A stretch of DNA of 28,058 nucleotides from DASWVC01 sp036401335 (GTDB lineage: Bacteria; Verrucomicrobiota; Verrucomicrobiia; Chthoniobacterales; JAFAMB01), in assembly GCA_036401335.1 (NCBI GenBank), contig DASWVC010000386.1:1-28058 (forward strand), given 5' to 3'. Below, piece by piece: positions 9,503-16,660 of the stretch (its first letter is position 1; each line of letters starts with the position of its first letter). The notes under the pieces were generated by a model that saw only the letters and a program-made list of their open reading frames with translations, was not told where the DNA came from and made no database searches. A program made the translations under genes and the position numbers.

Positions 9503-9780
9503 CGCAAGGATGGCACGCTTGACCGCATCCTCGAAAGCCTCCACCTGCGCTTCAACGAGGAGGGAAGCTGGACACTACCCTGGGGTGTGTGGATGCCACC
9601 AACATTCGGGCCAGCGTCTCAGCGTCAAGTGCAGCGAGGAGGGAAAGAAGGCATACAATCCGGTGGACCAAGCGTTGGGCCTCGCACGCCGTGATGGGAG
9701 CAAGATCGCGTCCACGTGGCTTCATCCAAGCTCCCCGGGGGCGCCGTGCGAAGTCTTTCTTTTTGTCTTGATTAGGAAAT
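9503..9780 (+). pseudogene. IS5-family transposase fragment, multiply frameshifted
   Basis: Three frames in succession give pieces in the order expected of an IS5-type DDE transposase: KDGTLDRILESLHLRFNEEG, then DATNIRASVSAS (the first catalytic Asp region), then KKAYNPVDQALGLARRDGSKI. The start and the C-terminal half are absent. It directly abuts the ParA-like relic. The assignment rests on recalled family patterns, so I am only moderately sure of it. Confidence 0.5.
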
Positions 9781-9787
9781 GATCATT
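9778..9787. promoter_or_regulatory. Palindrome AATGATCATT before the TetR gene
   Basis: A perfect 10-base palindrome ends 14 bases upstream of the TetR ATG. TetR proteins bind palindromes and often control their own gene, so this is a candidate operator half or core. The site is short and could be chance. Confidence 0.25.
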
Positions 9788-9801
9788 CTCCATTCTGCAT
9801 C

Positions 9802-10422
9802 ATGCCTGTCACGCAGCAACAAGTCGCGAAACGAACGGGGCCCGGCCGGCCGCGCGAGTTCGACGTGGAGGCGGCTTTGGACCGAGCGATTCAGGTGTTC
9901 CGTGAGCGTGGGTACCATGCGGCTTCCATCGGTGATCTCTGCGCGGCGATGCAACTGACCACCGGCAGCCTCTACAAGGCGTTTCCAGACAAACGCGCGA
10001 TTTTTCTGGCGGCCTTCGATCGCTACATCGATCGGCGGCACGCACGCTTGCAGCCACGGGTCGACGCCGAGCACAACGGATTCGACAAGATTCGAGCGTT
10101 GCTGCGCTACTACGCTGAGACGTCCTATGGCAGCGAGGGTAAACAGGGCTGCCTGGTGGTAGGCAGCGCGGTAGAGCTTTCCACCCTGGATGCGGCGGCG
10201 GCTGCGCGGGTCACCGCTGCCTTGCGGCAATTCGAAACGTTGTTGCGTGGTCTCATCCGCCTCGGGCAAGCGGATGGTTCCGTCCCGGCCAGAATCGACG
10301 CCAAGGCGACTGCCCGGACGTTGCTGTGCATACTCCAGGGAATGCGTGTCATCGGCAAAGCCGGGCGAATCCGAGTCGAGATCCTATCCACGGTGGAACC
10401 TGCCTTGCAGCTTCTCGTTTGA
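9802..10422 (+). CDS. TetR/AcrR-family transcriptional regulator
   Basis: A 206-residue one-component regulator, normal size for TetR. A basic leader (KRTGPGRPREFD) precedes the DNA-binding domain. The helix-turn-helix lies at about residues 42-61 (ASIGDLCAAMQLTTGSLYKA), followed by the characteristic FPDKRAIF. The C-terminal ligand and dimer domain includes GCLVVGSAVELS and a helical end. It starts at the ATG at 9802. It is encoded 80 bases before an epoxide-hydrolase-like gene in the same direction, so it probably represses that gene and itself in response to a small molecule. The ligand cannot be told from sequence. Confidence 0.93.
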   Translation: MPVTQQQVAKRTGPGRPREFDVEAALDRAIQVFRERGYHAASIGDLCAAMQLTTGSLYKAFPDKRAIFLAAFDRYIDRRHARLQPRVDAEHNGFDKIRALLRYYAETSYGSEGKQGCLVVGSAVELSTLDAAAAARVTAALRQFETLLRGLIRLGQADGSVPARIDAKATARTLLCILQGMRVIGKAGRIRVEILSTVEPALQLLV

Positions 10423-10501
10423 AGCCCGCTTTCACCGTTGAAATCTGTGTCCTTCCTCCGTCCGTTTAAATCTTTCCCGCACGTCGACTCGTGCCTCTCT
10501 C

Positions 10502-11458
10502 ATGACCACCACACCATCCGCCGAGCCAGCACCTCAACCTGTGAGCGAAACGATCGCCAGTCCGCCCAACTCTCGACCTGCTCCCGATCTGCCTGGCTTT
10601 GAACACCGCTTTGAGACGGTGGACGGCGTCCGGTTGCACTATGTCACCGGCGGGAAAGCGGAAGGCGAAGTGGTCGTGCTGCTCGCGGGGTTCCCGGAGA
10701 GTTGGTTTGCGTGGCGCAAGGTGATGGCGCTGCTCGCCGCCGATTACCGCGTCATCGCCCCGGACCTGCCCGGTCAGGGTGACTCGGATCGACCACAGAG
10801 CGGGTACGACACCCAGGCATTGGCCATCAGCGTTCACGGGTTGCTTTCCCGACTCGGACTCAGCCGGTATTGTCTGGCTGCTCACGACGTGGGCGCATGG
10901 GTGGCTTATCCCTACGCCCAGCTCTTTGGTGCCGAAGTCCATTGCCTGGCCCTGTTGGACGCGGGTATCCCCGGCATCACCTTGCCGGACGCGCTGCCGA
11001 CGGCTCCGGATAAAGCTTGGCGCACCTGGCATTTTGCCTTTCACGCGATCCCGGACCTGCCGGAGGTGCTCATCCCGGGACGGGAAAGGGAATATCTGGA
11101 CTGGTTTTTACGGCGCAAGACCGCAGACCCAACCACCTTCTCGGACGCGGATCTGGAGGAATATCTGCGGGTGTTCAAGAAAGCGGGTGGTCTGCGGGCC
11201 GGGCTTGCCTACTACCGTGCCGCCGCCCTTTCCGCGCAACAAAACCGGGAATTGAACGCGCGAGGAAAGCTGCCGATGCCCGTGCTGGCGCTCGGTTCGG
11301 ATCAGGGCTCCATCGCGGATATGGCCACTCCTTTGCGTGCCTTCGCCGAAGAGGTCGATGGTCGCACCCTGGCCAATTGCGGCCACTTCTTGCAGGAAGA
11401 ACAACCGGAGGCAGTCGCCAGAGAACTGGCCGCTTTTTTCGGCAAAGCTAAAGGCTGA
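10502..11458 (+). CDS. Alpha/beta-hydrolase, epoxide hydrolase-like
   Basis: A 318-residue cytosolic hydrolase with a disordered Pro-rich leader of about 30 residues and no signal peptide. The nucleophile elbow AAHDVGAW puts Asp129 in the nucleophile position. That is typical of epoxide hydrolases and haloalkane dehalogenases rather than Ser esterases. Asp267 (GSDQGS) and His295 (NCGHFLQEE) complete a likely triad. The oxyanion motif usually written HGFP reads AGFPES (62-67), so the His is missing. Cap-domain tyrosines occur at 237-238 (LAYYRA). The likely reaction is hydrolysis of an epoxide or another electrophile. It lies downstream of the TetR gene and ahead of SDR scraps and a cupin, so it may be the structural gene of a TetR-controlled detoxification unit. 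Confidence 0.9.
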   Translation: MTTTPSAEPAPQPVSETIASPPNSRPAPDLPGFEHRFETVDGVRLHYVTGGKAEGEVVVLLAGFPESWFAWRKVMALLAADYRVIAPDLPGQGDSDRPQSGYDTQALAISVHGLLSRLGLSRYCLAAHDVGAWVAYPYAQLFGAEVHCLALLDAGIPGITLPDALPTAPDKAWRTWHFAFHAIPDLPEVLIPGREREYLDWFLRRKTADPTTFSDADLEEYLRVFKKAGGLRAGLAYYRAAALSAQQNRELNARGKLPMPVLALGSDQGSIADMATPLRAFAEEVDGRTLANCGHFLQEEQPEAVARELAAFFGKAKG

Positions 11459-11800
11459 AATCCAAATCTACCGGCAGTTCGTCCGCCGCCGCCAAGTCGG
11501 CGCTGGAGGGTCTCTCCATCCGCCTGGCGCAGGAAGTAGGTCCGCTCGACATCCGGGTGACCGCCGTGGCGCCGGGCGGATTCCGTACCGCGTTCCTTTC
11601 CGAACGCTCGATCCGGCGAAGCCCGGCGACGATCTCCGCCTACGACACCACCGTGGGCCAGGCGCTCGCGCACCTCGACGAGATCGCCGGCCGGCAGCTC
11701 GGCGACCTGACGCGCGCGGCGAGCGCGGGGTCATTGTCAACGTCGTGTCCGTCGTGGCCGCCGTGGGCATGACCGGGTTGCACCAGGAGCAGACGGGACT
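11459..11800 (+). pseudogene. Shuffled short-chain dehydrogenase (SDR) fragments
   Basis: Right after the hydrolase stop, one frame gives SAAAKSALEGLSIRLAQEVG and IRVTAVAPGGFRTAFLS. This is the part of a classical SDR that follows the active-site Tyr; the Tyr position itself is Ser. A second frame at about 11715-11790 gives RGVIVNVVSVVAAVGMTGL, an SDR strand that should come before the first piece. There is no N-terminal cofactor motif. The order is therefore scrambled and the remains come from one or two dead SDR genes. Confidence 0.65.
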
Positions 11801-11874
11801 TTCTTCGAATCCGAGCCTTGCATGGCCAGCCGCTGTCGCAGAGCTTGGGTGCGCCCCAGATTGAATACGCCTCC

Positions 11875-12390
11875 ATGCACCCCATCCTCTCATCGGTTCC
11901 ATGCGATCGACGCAGTGAAGACGCACCCGCCCGTTGGTTCATCGACATCCTCTGGATTCTTTTGGCCACCGGCGAAGACACCGGGGGCCAGTACTCCGTC
12001 ATTGAGCAATACATGCCGCAAGGAGCAGGACCGGGGCCGCACATCCATCCCTTCGCGGACGAGGCTTTTTACGTGATGGCGGGCGAGATCACGGTGGTCA
12101 TCAACGATCAGACGGTGGTGCTTGGCCCAAACTCGTTTGGACACATCCCGCGCAACACCGCCCATGCGTTCAAGGTCACCAGCCAGGAGGTTTGCCACTG
12201 CCTGAACTTCTACACGCCTGCGGGCTTCGAGCAGGCCATCCTCGGCTGCTCCCGGCCGGCCGAGGCGCGGACGTTGCCGCCGCCCGGGCTTGACGCACCC
12301 GATTCGCCGGCTGTCCTGAATTTTGCCAGCAACTATTGGGTCGCACCGGCGGAGTTGCCTTGGGCTGTGCAGAGGTACGCGCGGGAGTGA
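11875..12390 (+). CDS. Cupin-domain protein (quercetin-dioxygenase-like)
   Basis: A single-domain cupin of 171 residues from the ATG at 11875; a TTG at 11818 in the same frame is a weaker alternative. Metal ligands are visible. Cupin motif 1 (GPHIHPFADEAFYVMAGE) gives His56, His58 and Glu63, and motif 2 (HIPRNTAHAF) gives His97. It is probably a small metal-dependent oxygenase or isomerase; the substrate is unknown. The C-terminal 50 residues are Pro-rich and less typical. No Shine-Dalgarno sequence is obvious, so it may depend on transcription through the hydrolase gene. Confidence 0.82.
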   Translation: MHPILSSVPCDRRSEDAPARWFIDILWILLATGEDTGGQYSVIEQYMPQGAGPGPHIHPFADEAFYVMAGEITVVINDQTVVLGPNSFGHIPRNTAHAFKVTSQEVCHCLNFYTPAGFEQAILGCSRPAEARTLPPPGLDAPDSPAVLNFASNYWVAPAELPWAVQRYARE

Positions 12391-12415
12391 CTCGCCTCCC
12401 GGGGGTGCGCCGTCT

Positions 12416-12600
12416 TCATCCCCGCAGCCGCAAGGCTGTGTGGACCAGCGCCACGTGCGAAAAAGCCTGCGGGAAATTGCCGATCAGACGCCGGTTCCAC
12501 GTATCATATTCCTCTGACAACAGGCCAAGGCCATTGCGCAGGCTCTGATCGCGAGCCGCGAAAAGATGTTCGTCAGCCACTTCATGCGCCAACAGACCTA
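12416..12600 (-). pseudogene. C-terminal relic of a GH15 glucoamylase/trehalase-type hydrolase
   Basis: Minus-strand translation ending in TGA at 12418-12416 reads RNGLGLLSEEYD, RRLIGNFPQAFSHVALVHTAL. This matches the well-conserved end of GH15 family proteins (usually LLAEEYDP, GNFPQAFSHIALINTA). Only about the last 50 residues are recognisable. Upstream the frame runs into the glyoxalase-fold stub, so the rest of the gene has been deleted. Confidence 0.7.
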
Positions 12601-12866
12601 CGATCCGACTGGGCCGGACGAGGACGCGCTGGAGGAGTACGCCCGCCGTTTGGCAGCGCCGGGGGCGGAGAACCCGCGAGGCTTTCCCACCTGTTCAGGC
12701 CGATGTGATCATGGTAACCGCCCGCGGAAAGAAACGCGGCGGAGTCGCCCACGCGGGCAGTCACGGCAAAGCCGAGGACATCGCGGTAGAAGCGGAGCGA
12801 GCGTTCCAGGTCGGATACCTTGAGGTGAAGGTGGCCGATCCGGGCTTGCGGATGGATAAGCTTCAT
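12582..12866 (-). pseudogene. Truncated glyoxalase/dioxygenase-fold (VOC) protein
   Basis: From the ATG at 12866 the reading is a textbook VOC start: IGHLHLKVSDLERSLRFYRD, VLGFAVTA, DSAAFLSAGGYHDHIGLNRW. The first metal His is in HLHLKV and another is in HDHIGLN. After about residue 66 (ESLAGSPPP) similarity stops and the frame runs through foreign sequence to 12582. The second half of the fold is missing, so the protein should not be active. It points the same way as the GH15 tail and abuts it, consistent with one deletion joining two neighbours. Confidence 0.75.
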
Positions 12867-12890
12867 GGCGGCAGTGATTCAATCCGGTGA

Positions 12891-13299
12891 CCGATGGCAA
12901 TCACCCTTCCCCGCCGGACCCAGATCCTTGCAAGGATCACGCCTGCGGATCGTGTCGTCGATCTCGAATATTGCCGAGAAATGCTGGACGCGTTTGCGGC
13001 CGATACTCAGGAAGTCAATCGCACACAGAACATCTGAGCGGTAACCGACTCGCGGAAGGCGGTCTGACTTCGATTTCGCGATCGGTCATGAATAGGGATC
13101 AGGGCTGAAGCCTCATCCCGTTCGCATTCCATTCAACTGGCTTAGAGATCGCCGAGGAACTTGAAGCCGCGTTGCAGCAATTTGCCACGATTGCCGAGGA
13201 CTTGAAGAAGTGATCGAGCCCATGCGGTGCAACGTCACAGTCGGCTGGACCCTGAAAGCCACCGACCGCTAAGGTCTTTACCAGCAACTAAAAAAAGTG
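12891..13299. other. Gene-poor stretch with one short coding-like tail
   Basis: Apart from the palindrome, the only coding-like piece is at about 13109-13213 on the plus strand. It reads SLIPFAFHSTGLEIAEELEA, LQQFATIAEDLKK and stop. It looks like the acidic helical end of a lost protein but has no start codon and no recognised family. Nothing else is supported. Confidence 0.3.
12923..12938. repeat. Perfect 16-bp palindrome GATCCTTGCAAGGATC
   Basis: The sequence is identical to its reverse complement. It lies in a stretch (12891-13299) where I see no complete gene. It may be a regulator site or chance. Confidence 0.35.
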
Positions 13300-13599
13300 A
13301 TGAGCGGAAACATGCGTGCCCGGGCCACGGTGGAGAAACGCCAATGGGCTTATGCTGTTCGTGGCGAGCTGGGCCTTGAACCGAAAACGTTGGTGATCAC
13401 CACTCGTTCCATGGCTGCCGTGGGGATTTTTCCTAGCACGATGACGGTTGCCGGGGTCTTTGTGGAAGATGAGGAACATGAGCAAGCGGCCATCGAAGCT
13501 GCGGCCGCGTTTTGCGAGGCGATGACCGGTTACCCGCTCTTTGACGTCTCATTTAGCGTAGCGAGCACTTCCGTCAACAAACAACCCGGTGGAGGGTAG
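13300..13599 (+). CDS. Hypothetical small protein, 99 residues
   Basis: I do not recognise this family. From the ATG at 13300 (a GTG lies immediately before it) it encodes MSGNMRARATVEKRQWAYAV, a middle rich in beta-branched residues (KTLVITTRSMAAVGIFPSTM) and an acidic helix (VEDEEHEQAAIEAAAAFCEA). The tail is FDVSFSVAS plus a short polar end. No signal peptide or membrane segment is seen. The amino-acid mix is that of a folded cytosolic protein. Only a weak A-rich ribosome site precedes it. It lies 56 bases before the GNAT start and could share its transcript. Confidence 0.5.
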   Translation: MSGNMRARATVEKRQWAYAVRGELGLEPKTLVITTRSMAAVGIFPSTMTVAGVFVEDEEHEQAAIEAAAAFCEAMTGYPLFDVSFSVASTSVNKQPGGG

Positions 13600-13655
13600 G
13601 CCCTGTACGGGCTCCCACCAGCGAAAGCAGTTTGGCGTTGCATACAAAGGTGATC

Positions 13656-14455
13656 ATGGCTGAGAGCACACACGGGCTCCCTTACTTCTTGCCTGATGCC
13701 GCTCGCGGAGAACTCCAGATGCGGGCGATTGACTCCGCGGTCGAACTGAAAGCCCTCTGGGCCATTGATTGCGCGGCGTACGGCGAGGCCTCGATTTCCT
13801 ACGAGCGATTTTACGATTGGTGGTCAGCTTACCCCCAGGGATTGCGGGCGTTGTTTTGCGAACGTCAGGTGGTGGGCGCGATCGGCTTCTGGCCGCTGTC
13901 GGCGAGCGGCGCGGGGCAGCTCCAGCGCGGCGGTTTGAAAGAGTCCGAACAGACCGGCGGGATGTGGCAGGGCGGCGAAGGGGTAACGCGCTTCTGGTAC
14001 GCGTCCGGGATCGTCCTTCGGCCCGAGTGGAGGGGAACGCGCGCCATTCAGGTGTTGCTGGCGCAAGGCTTGGCGGGGTGGGGAGTGGAAGCCTCCGGGC
14101 GAAAAGGTCCCGTTCCGGGGAATCCGTGGGTCTCCCGTCGCGGTCACGAAGGGACGCGTAACCCTACCGTTTTTCTTCCGCGCCGATACCCCCATACCCC
14201 TTACCCCGACACTTTCTTCCCCCGCACCCTTTTTTCAGCCTGCAGTCCGGCTCCCTTTCAGCAAAGATCGTTGCCATCTGCTGCATCACAACAAAGAGAC
14301 ACCGCTTTGCCATCCCATTCGCGAGCTTTTCACGTCAGAGTTGAAACCTGTCGTGATCGTGCGCGTAAATCGTGATGATTGGTTGTTAAAGGCAAGAGCG
14401 CTGGATTTCGCTAACAATCGACCCTCAACGAATCATGATGATGAAACTGATTAAC
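13656..14455 (+). pseudogene. GNAT acetyltransferase gene apparently split by a short insertion
   Basis: The start is the ATG at 13656 with AAAGGTG upstream. The left part encodes a GNAT N-acetyltransferase (YDWWSAYPQGLRALFC, VVGAIGFWPL) with a motif A-like acetyl-CoA site, IVLRPEWRGTRAIQVLLAQG, ending near 14090. After it comes about 150 bases of C/T-rich sequence that does not read like the family. From about 14245 another frame resumes with FSKDRCHLLHHNKETPLCHP, IRELFTSELKP and stops at 14455. That segment fits a GNAT C-terminal end. The original frame instead runs on to 14375 with a Pro/Arg-rich, unlikely sequence. I infer a disrupted gene; a protein with an altered end cannot be excluded. 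Confidence 0.5.
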
Positions 14456-14849
14456 TCGGATGAAGAAACATCGCGGTGCAGTACAAGAGGGCACCGGCTG
14501 CGGAGAGAGCCAGAATCTCGTAACAAGCGCTCTCCAGCACCTGGTACACGGGGTCGGTTGTCTTCAGTTTCCAGAGCCGGCGTTCGGGTTCCCTTCCGTT
14601 GCGGCCGAATTTCAGGGACACCGAGCCGAACCGCGCACGGGTTAGCGCATTCCGTTTACCCGGAAAGGGCGACTGACGTTTCGTCAAGAACACCGTGCCT
14701 CCCTGTGAGAGCAACCGCGTGAGGCGTACGGTCGTCATGAGTTCATCCGCAACTCGATTTGGCGCGATCGCGTCAGGAGTCCGGAGTTGAGAGAATTCAC
14801 GCGCGCGTTCACGCGTAGCGGCCCGAAGCGCGCTGCATTTGATGTTCAT
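14451..14849 (-). CDS. Orphan 132-residue protein with a C-terminal membrane segment
   Basis: No family recognised. From the ATG at 14849 the product begins MNIKCSALRAATRERAREFS, with a basic, helical body (ADELMTTVRLTRLLSQGGTV, FLTKRQSPFPGKRNALTRAR) and then RRLWKLKTTDPVYQVLESAC. It ends in a hydrophobic stretch, YEILALSAAGALLYCTAMFL, just before the stop: a tail-anchor-like topology with the basic part probably in the cytoplasm. The frame stays open upstream to 15221, but that part is antisense to an IS6 relic, so I prefer the short start. No good ribosome site is visible. Its 3' end overlaps the GNAT relic end by 5 bases, tail to tail. Confidence 0.5.
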   Translation of the reverse strand: MNIKCSALRAATRERAREFSQLRTPDAIAPNRVADELMTTVRLTRLLSQGGTVFLTKRQSPFPGKRNALTRARFGSVSLKFGRNGREPERRLWKLKTTDPVYQVLESACYEILALSAAGALLYCTAMFLHPS

Positions 14850-15096
14850 AAAGCGATGTTCAAGAGAGCTTTGTTTCCGAGTGCCCACATAGTCTTGGAG
14901 CAATAAACCCGAGGATGTTAGGGACCGTCCGTTCCACGTCTTGACTGCCGTAATCGCTGTCTGAGCGAGCACCTCGGACAGTTTGGAAAACGGCATCGGG
15001 TGACCGGAGAGCATTCGGTGCGAGCGTGCTTGAGGAGGTGGAGCCGCGGCGTCTGCGGCTGGGAAAGTCCAGCCGAGCCCGGCACCGGACAGCTTG

Positions 15097-15330
15097 ATGG
15101 AGCGAGACTTCAACCACGAGATTACTCTCTGGTGCGTGCGGTGGAACCTTACACTCAGGCTCAGTCCCCACGGCCTGGTCTGGAAGAAGGTGTGGCGCGC
15201 CATCGTTCCGCCGGCCCACATGACGTTTTTGCCCTGCGTGCAGCACCAACGGTGCGAGCCTTTGTAAAACGTTGGCAGAGGGTTGCCCGTCCCGTCGGAG
15301 GCTTGACCAAGTCCCGCGTTAAGCTTTGGC
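15097..15330 (+). pseudogene. IS6-type transposase relic
   Basis: The ATG at 15097 gives MERDFNHEITLWCVRWNLTL, close to the conserved IS6-type start (EIILxxVRWYLRxxLSYRDL). A later frame (about 15230-15300) gives AFVKRWQRVARPVGG, matching the stretch before the first catalytic Asp (FEKRWxRxARPVG-SWRVDET). After that the match is lost and no DDE triad remains. At least one frameshift and loss of the C-terminal two thirds make it inactive. Confidence 0.5.
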
Positions 15331-15368
15331 CGGAACCGGAATCACCGCCCTCGATTGCCTTCGGTTGA

Positions 15369-15916
15369 TCCCGGTCTCAGGCGGTTGCTCACCCATTGAA
15401 ACAACGATTGCGGCAGATGGGACAAAACGGGCCGGCGTCTAACCTCCAAGTGTTAGTTTGCTTCATCACAGACATCGAACCTTCCACTCAATACCTTATG
15501 ACTGCCGATTTTAGTGCTCTATCATCATCTGTCTGCCACCGGCCTATTCGGCGTGCACCATCAACTCTTTTGAGGCACGCAACCCGTTGCTGGCGCCCTT
15601 TGCGGGATTCGCCCAAGCACGTGAGGCAAAACCGGGAACCCGGGGCACCGATCCCCTTCGCAAACCCTGCCTTTATCGGATCAATGCTCGCGAGGAAACA
15701 TGTTGTTGGCTGATCTCAGCGGCAGTGCTCGCCGATTGTGTCCACGGGATCATCGGACTTTGAAACGCCTTCTGTCGACCAACGCGCCCGGTCGTTCATG
15801 CTATTAGTCAGCAGAGGTGACAGTCTGTCCCGCTTGCCCGGATCCGGAGCTCCCCGCTGCGAGGTATTTACCCGTTCTCGTTCCTGAGCGAACGGGCCCG
15901 GATTGCATCCGTCAGA
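15369..15916. other. 548 bp without a supportable gene
   Basis: No frame on either strand reads like a known protein, and open frames are short with irregular composition. I see no tRNA, strong hairpin or tandem repeat. It is probably decayed sequence. Confidence 0.4.
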
Positions 15917-16243
15917 ATGAACAAACAAATTTCCGCGGCGGACTGTGAGGTACCCGAGAACCTCTTTCTCGCTTTCCGGAGCAGGATCCAGAAAGCCGTT
16001 TGTTCCTTTCTAAGGTTTACCGAAGCAGATGTACTTGCTTTGCTGTCCGGACATGGACTTTACGTTCCGACGCTTGCGCCCTCGCCAGCCAAGCCTGCGC
16101 CGGAGCAGCGTGCAATCAGTGGAGTCTCGGCCTTGCTCAGGTCAGGCAGGTGGATCGACCGTCGTCCGGGACCCATTCCGATCGGTGTTCATGCAGAGCT
16201 CATTGGCAGGTCGATCACGTCGCGCAAACAGGTGCGCCGATAG
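15917..16243 (+). CDS. Doubtful small ORF, 108 residues
   Basis: From the ATG at 15917 the first 65 residues (MNKQISAADCEVPENLFLAF, RFTEADVLALLSGHGLYVPT) look like a folded protein with coding-like composition. The rest (RWIDRRPGPIPIGVHAELIG) does not suggest a fold. There is no ribosome-binding sequence and no recognised family. It may be the altered remains of a gene, or noise. Positions 16244-16551 show nothing supportable. Confidence 0.25.
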   Translation: MNKQISAADCEVPENLFLAFRSRIQKAVCSFLRFTEADVLALLSGHGLYVPTLAPSPAKPAPEQRAISGVSALLRSGRWIDRRPGPIPIGVHAELIGRSITSRKQVRR

Positions 16244-16551
16244 AATCCGAAAGGTCCGTTCTGCACTTACCGTGCAAGATCGGCAATCGATTTGCGGCCA
16301 TGCCTGAGTCATCAGATCCATGTCACTCGAAAGTTTGGATTGCGGTCGTCACAAAAACGTTCGGCCGTACCCGTAATCTGTTTTCCGCCGATCGAGCGGT
16401 GGCGAGATCGGGGGAGTCTTTATTCTATTTGCCTGTTCTACGATGAAGCGCGTTTCCTGTTCACTTGACTTGGCGTCGAGACCGGGGCCGTTTGCTTCAG
16501 GACGAAAACGGCAAGATCCAGCGCCCGCTTACTCATCGTGTTCCCGCGGTG

Positions 16552-16573
16552 TGCTCGTGGATTGCCACGAGCA
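16552..16573. promoter_or_regulatory. Strong hairpin upstream of the sensor-kinase gene
   Basis: TGCTCGTGG and CCACGAGCA form a perfect 9-bp stem with an ATTG tetraloop, followed by AAACATTTT. It may end transcription arriving from the left or act in the kinase leader. It lies about 40 bases before a TATAAA element. Confidence 0.5.
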
Positions 16574-16614
16574 AACATTTTCCGTGGGTGATGGGGCTCG
16601 CGGTTCGGTAAACT

Positions 16615-16620
16615 TATAAA
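16615..16620 (+). promoter_or_regulatory. Candidate -10 element TATAAA for lytS
   Basis: TATAAA lies 40 bases upstream of the kinase ATG at 16661, in the only AT-rich patch of the region. No convincing -35 hexamer is visible at 16-18 bases, so the promoter may be activator-dependent. It is a low-certainty call. Confidence 0.3.
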
Positions 16621-16660
16621 CTTAGCTTTTCTACAACAGGCCCATTCCGGGTTTTTCGCG

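Noticed and set aside
14850..15221. Upstream extension of the 132-residue orphan gene
   Set aside because: The extension is antisense to an IS6-type relic and its composition differs from the downstream part.
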